From positions 1-5,940 of the forward strand of contig JAFTXF010000057.1 in the NCBI GenBank assembly GCA_017461685.1: DNA of 5,940 nucleotides. The letters are read 5' to 3'. Shown piece by piece: positions 5,861-5,940 of the stretch. How positions within the stretch are numbered: position 1 is the stretch's first letter; the number at the start of each line of letters is the position of its first letter. The translations under genes were made by a program, and so were the position numbers. The DNA is from Lachnospiraceae bacterium. GTDB lineage: Bacteria; Bacillota; Clostridia; Lachnospirales; Lachnospiraceae. The notes under the pieces are model-generated. The model was not told the origin of the DNA, did no database searches, and worked only from the letters and a program-made list of their open reading frames with translations.

Positions 5861-5940
5861 GTGATTCCGGCGGCTTGCGGTACCGTGGTCCGGCATATAA
5901 CAGTTGCGTTTCAATGGACGCTTTCGCTCGATAGTGTCTC
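5861..5940 (+). CDS. Possible start of a further gene, cut by the window end (unrecognised)
   Basis: From GTG 5861 the frame is open to the end of the window (26 complete codons). The predicted start is MIPAACGTVVRHITVAFQWT. The favourable points are the ideal SD spacing and the tight position 9 nt after the AEC stop. Against it, the peptide matches no family I recognise. The first ~30 bases are also far richer in G+C (about 70%) than the surrounding genes, and the distal part looks like a repeat. It may therefore be a chance open frame over a noncoding repeat that replaced the original downstream gene. Low confidence. Confidence 0.22.
   Translation, partial: MIPAACGTVVRHITVAFQWTLSLDSV

Noticed and set aside
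5857..5934. 25-codon ORF from TTG 5857 after the AEC stop
   Set aside because: Only one base separates the SD from the TTG, too close for initiation. The GTG at 5861 is better placed and open to the edge.

Overview
The window looks like chromosomal DNA from a low-to-mid GC anaerobic Firmicute, most likely a member of Clostridia close to Lachnospiraceae. This rests on the protein families present, the purine-rich Shine-Dalgarno (SD) sites, the dense single-strand gene layout and the gene order relA - metallo-hydrolase - hemZ. The taxonomic call is inference from gene content; no rRNA or marker gene fixes it. All genes supported here are on the + strand.

Layout. Positions 1-161 hold the last ~52 codons of a RelA/SpoT-type (p)ppGpp synthetase/hydrolase (C-terminal ACT domain). 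Its TGA overlaps the ATG of a single-domain glyoxalase II-like metallo-beta-lactamase-fold hydrolase (161-811). A perfect 22-bp inverted repeat (819-870) and a leader of about 105 nt then separate the hydrolase from hemZ (976-2451), a HemN-like radical SAM protein. After a 70-nt gap comes a two-gene ABC-2 type exporter: an ATPase (2522-3412) and its permease (3424-4659), of the NatAB/YhaQP kind and translationally coupled. A 163-nt intergenic region (4660-4822) follows that can fold into three successive hairpins and contains an imperfect 22-nt direct repeat. Next is an AEC-family (auxin efflux carrier-like) permease (4823-5851). The last 89 nt hold a good SD sequence with a GTG start whose frame stays open to the window edge, and a 33-nt edge sequence that loosely resembles a CRISPR repeat. 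Neither of these last two can be settled here.

How the genes fit together. relA, the hydrolase and hemZ look like one co-directional housekeeping block. The ABC pair is a self-contained export module of unknown substrate. The AEC protein is a secondary transporter, probably of an organic acid or similar small anion. Nothing in the coding content amounts to a new defence or biosynthetic system. The parts that the genes do not explain are noncoding: the perfect inverted repeat, the triple-hairpin spacer, and the right edge of the window. Start sites for hemZ, the ATPase and the AEC gene were moved downstream of the longest possible ORF start because the internal ATGs have better SD sites and match the usual N-termini of their families. 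No intrinsic terminator with a U-tract was found anywhere.
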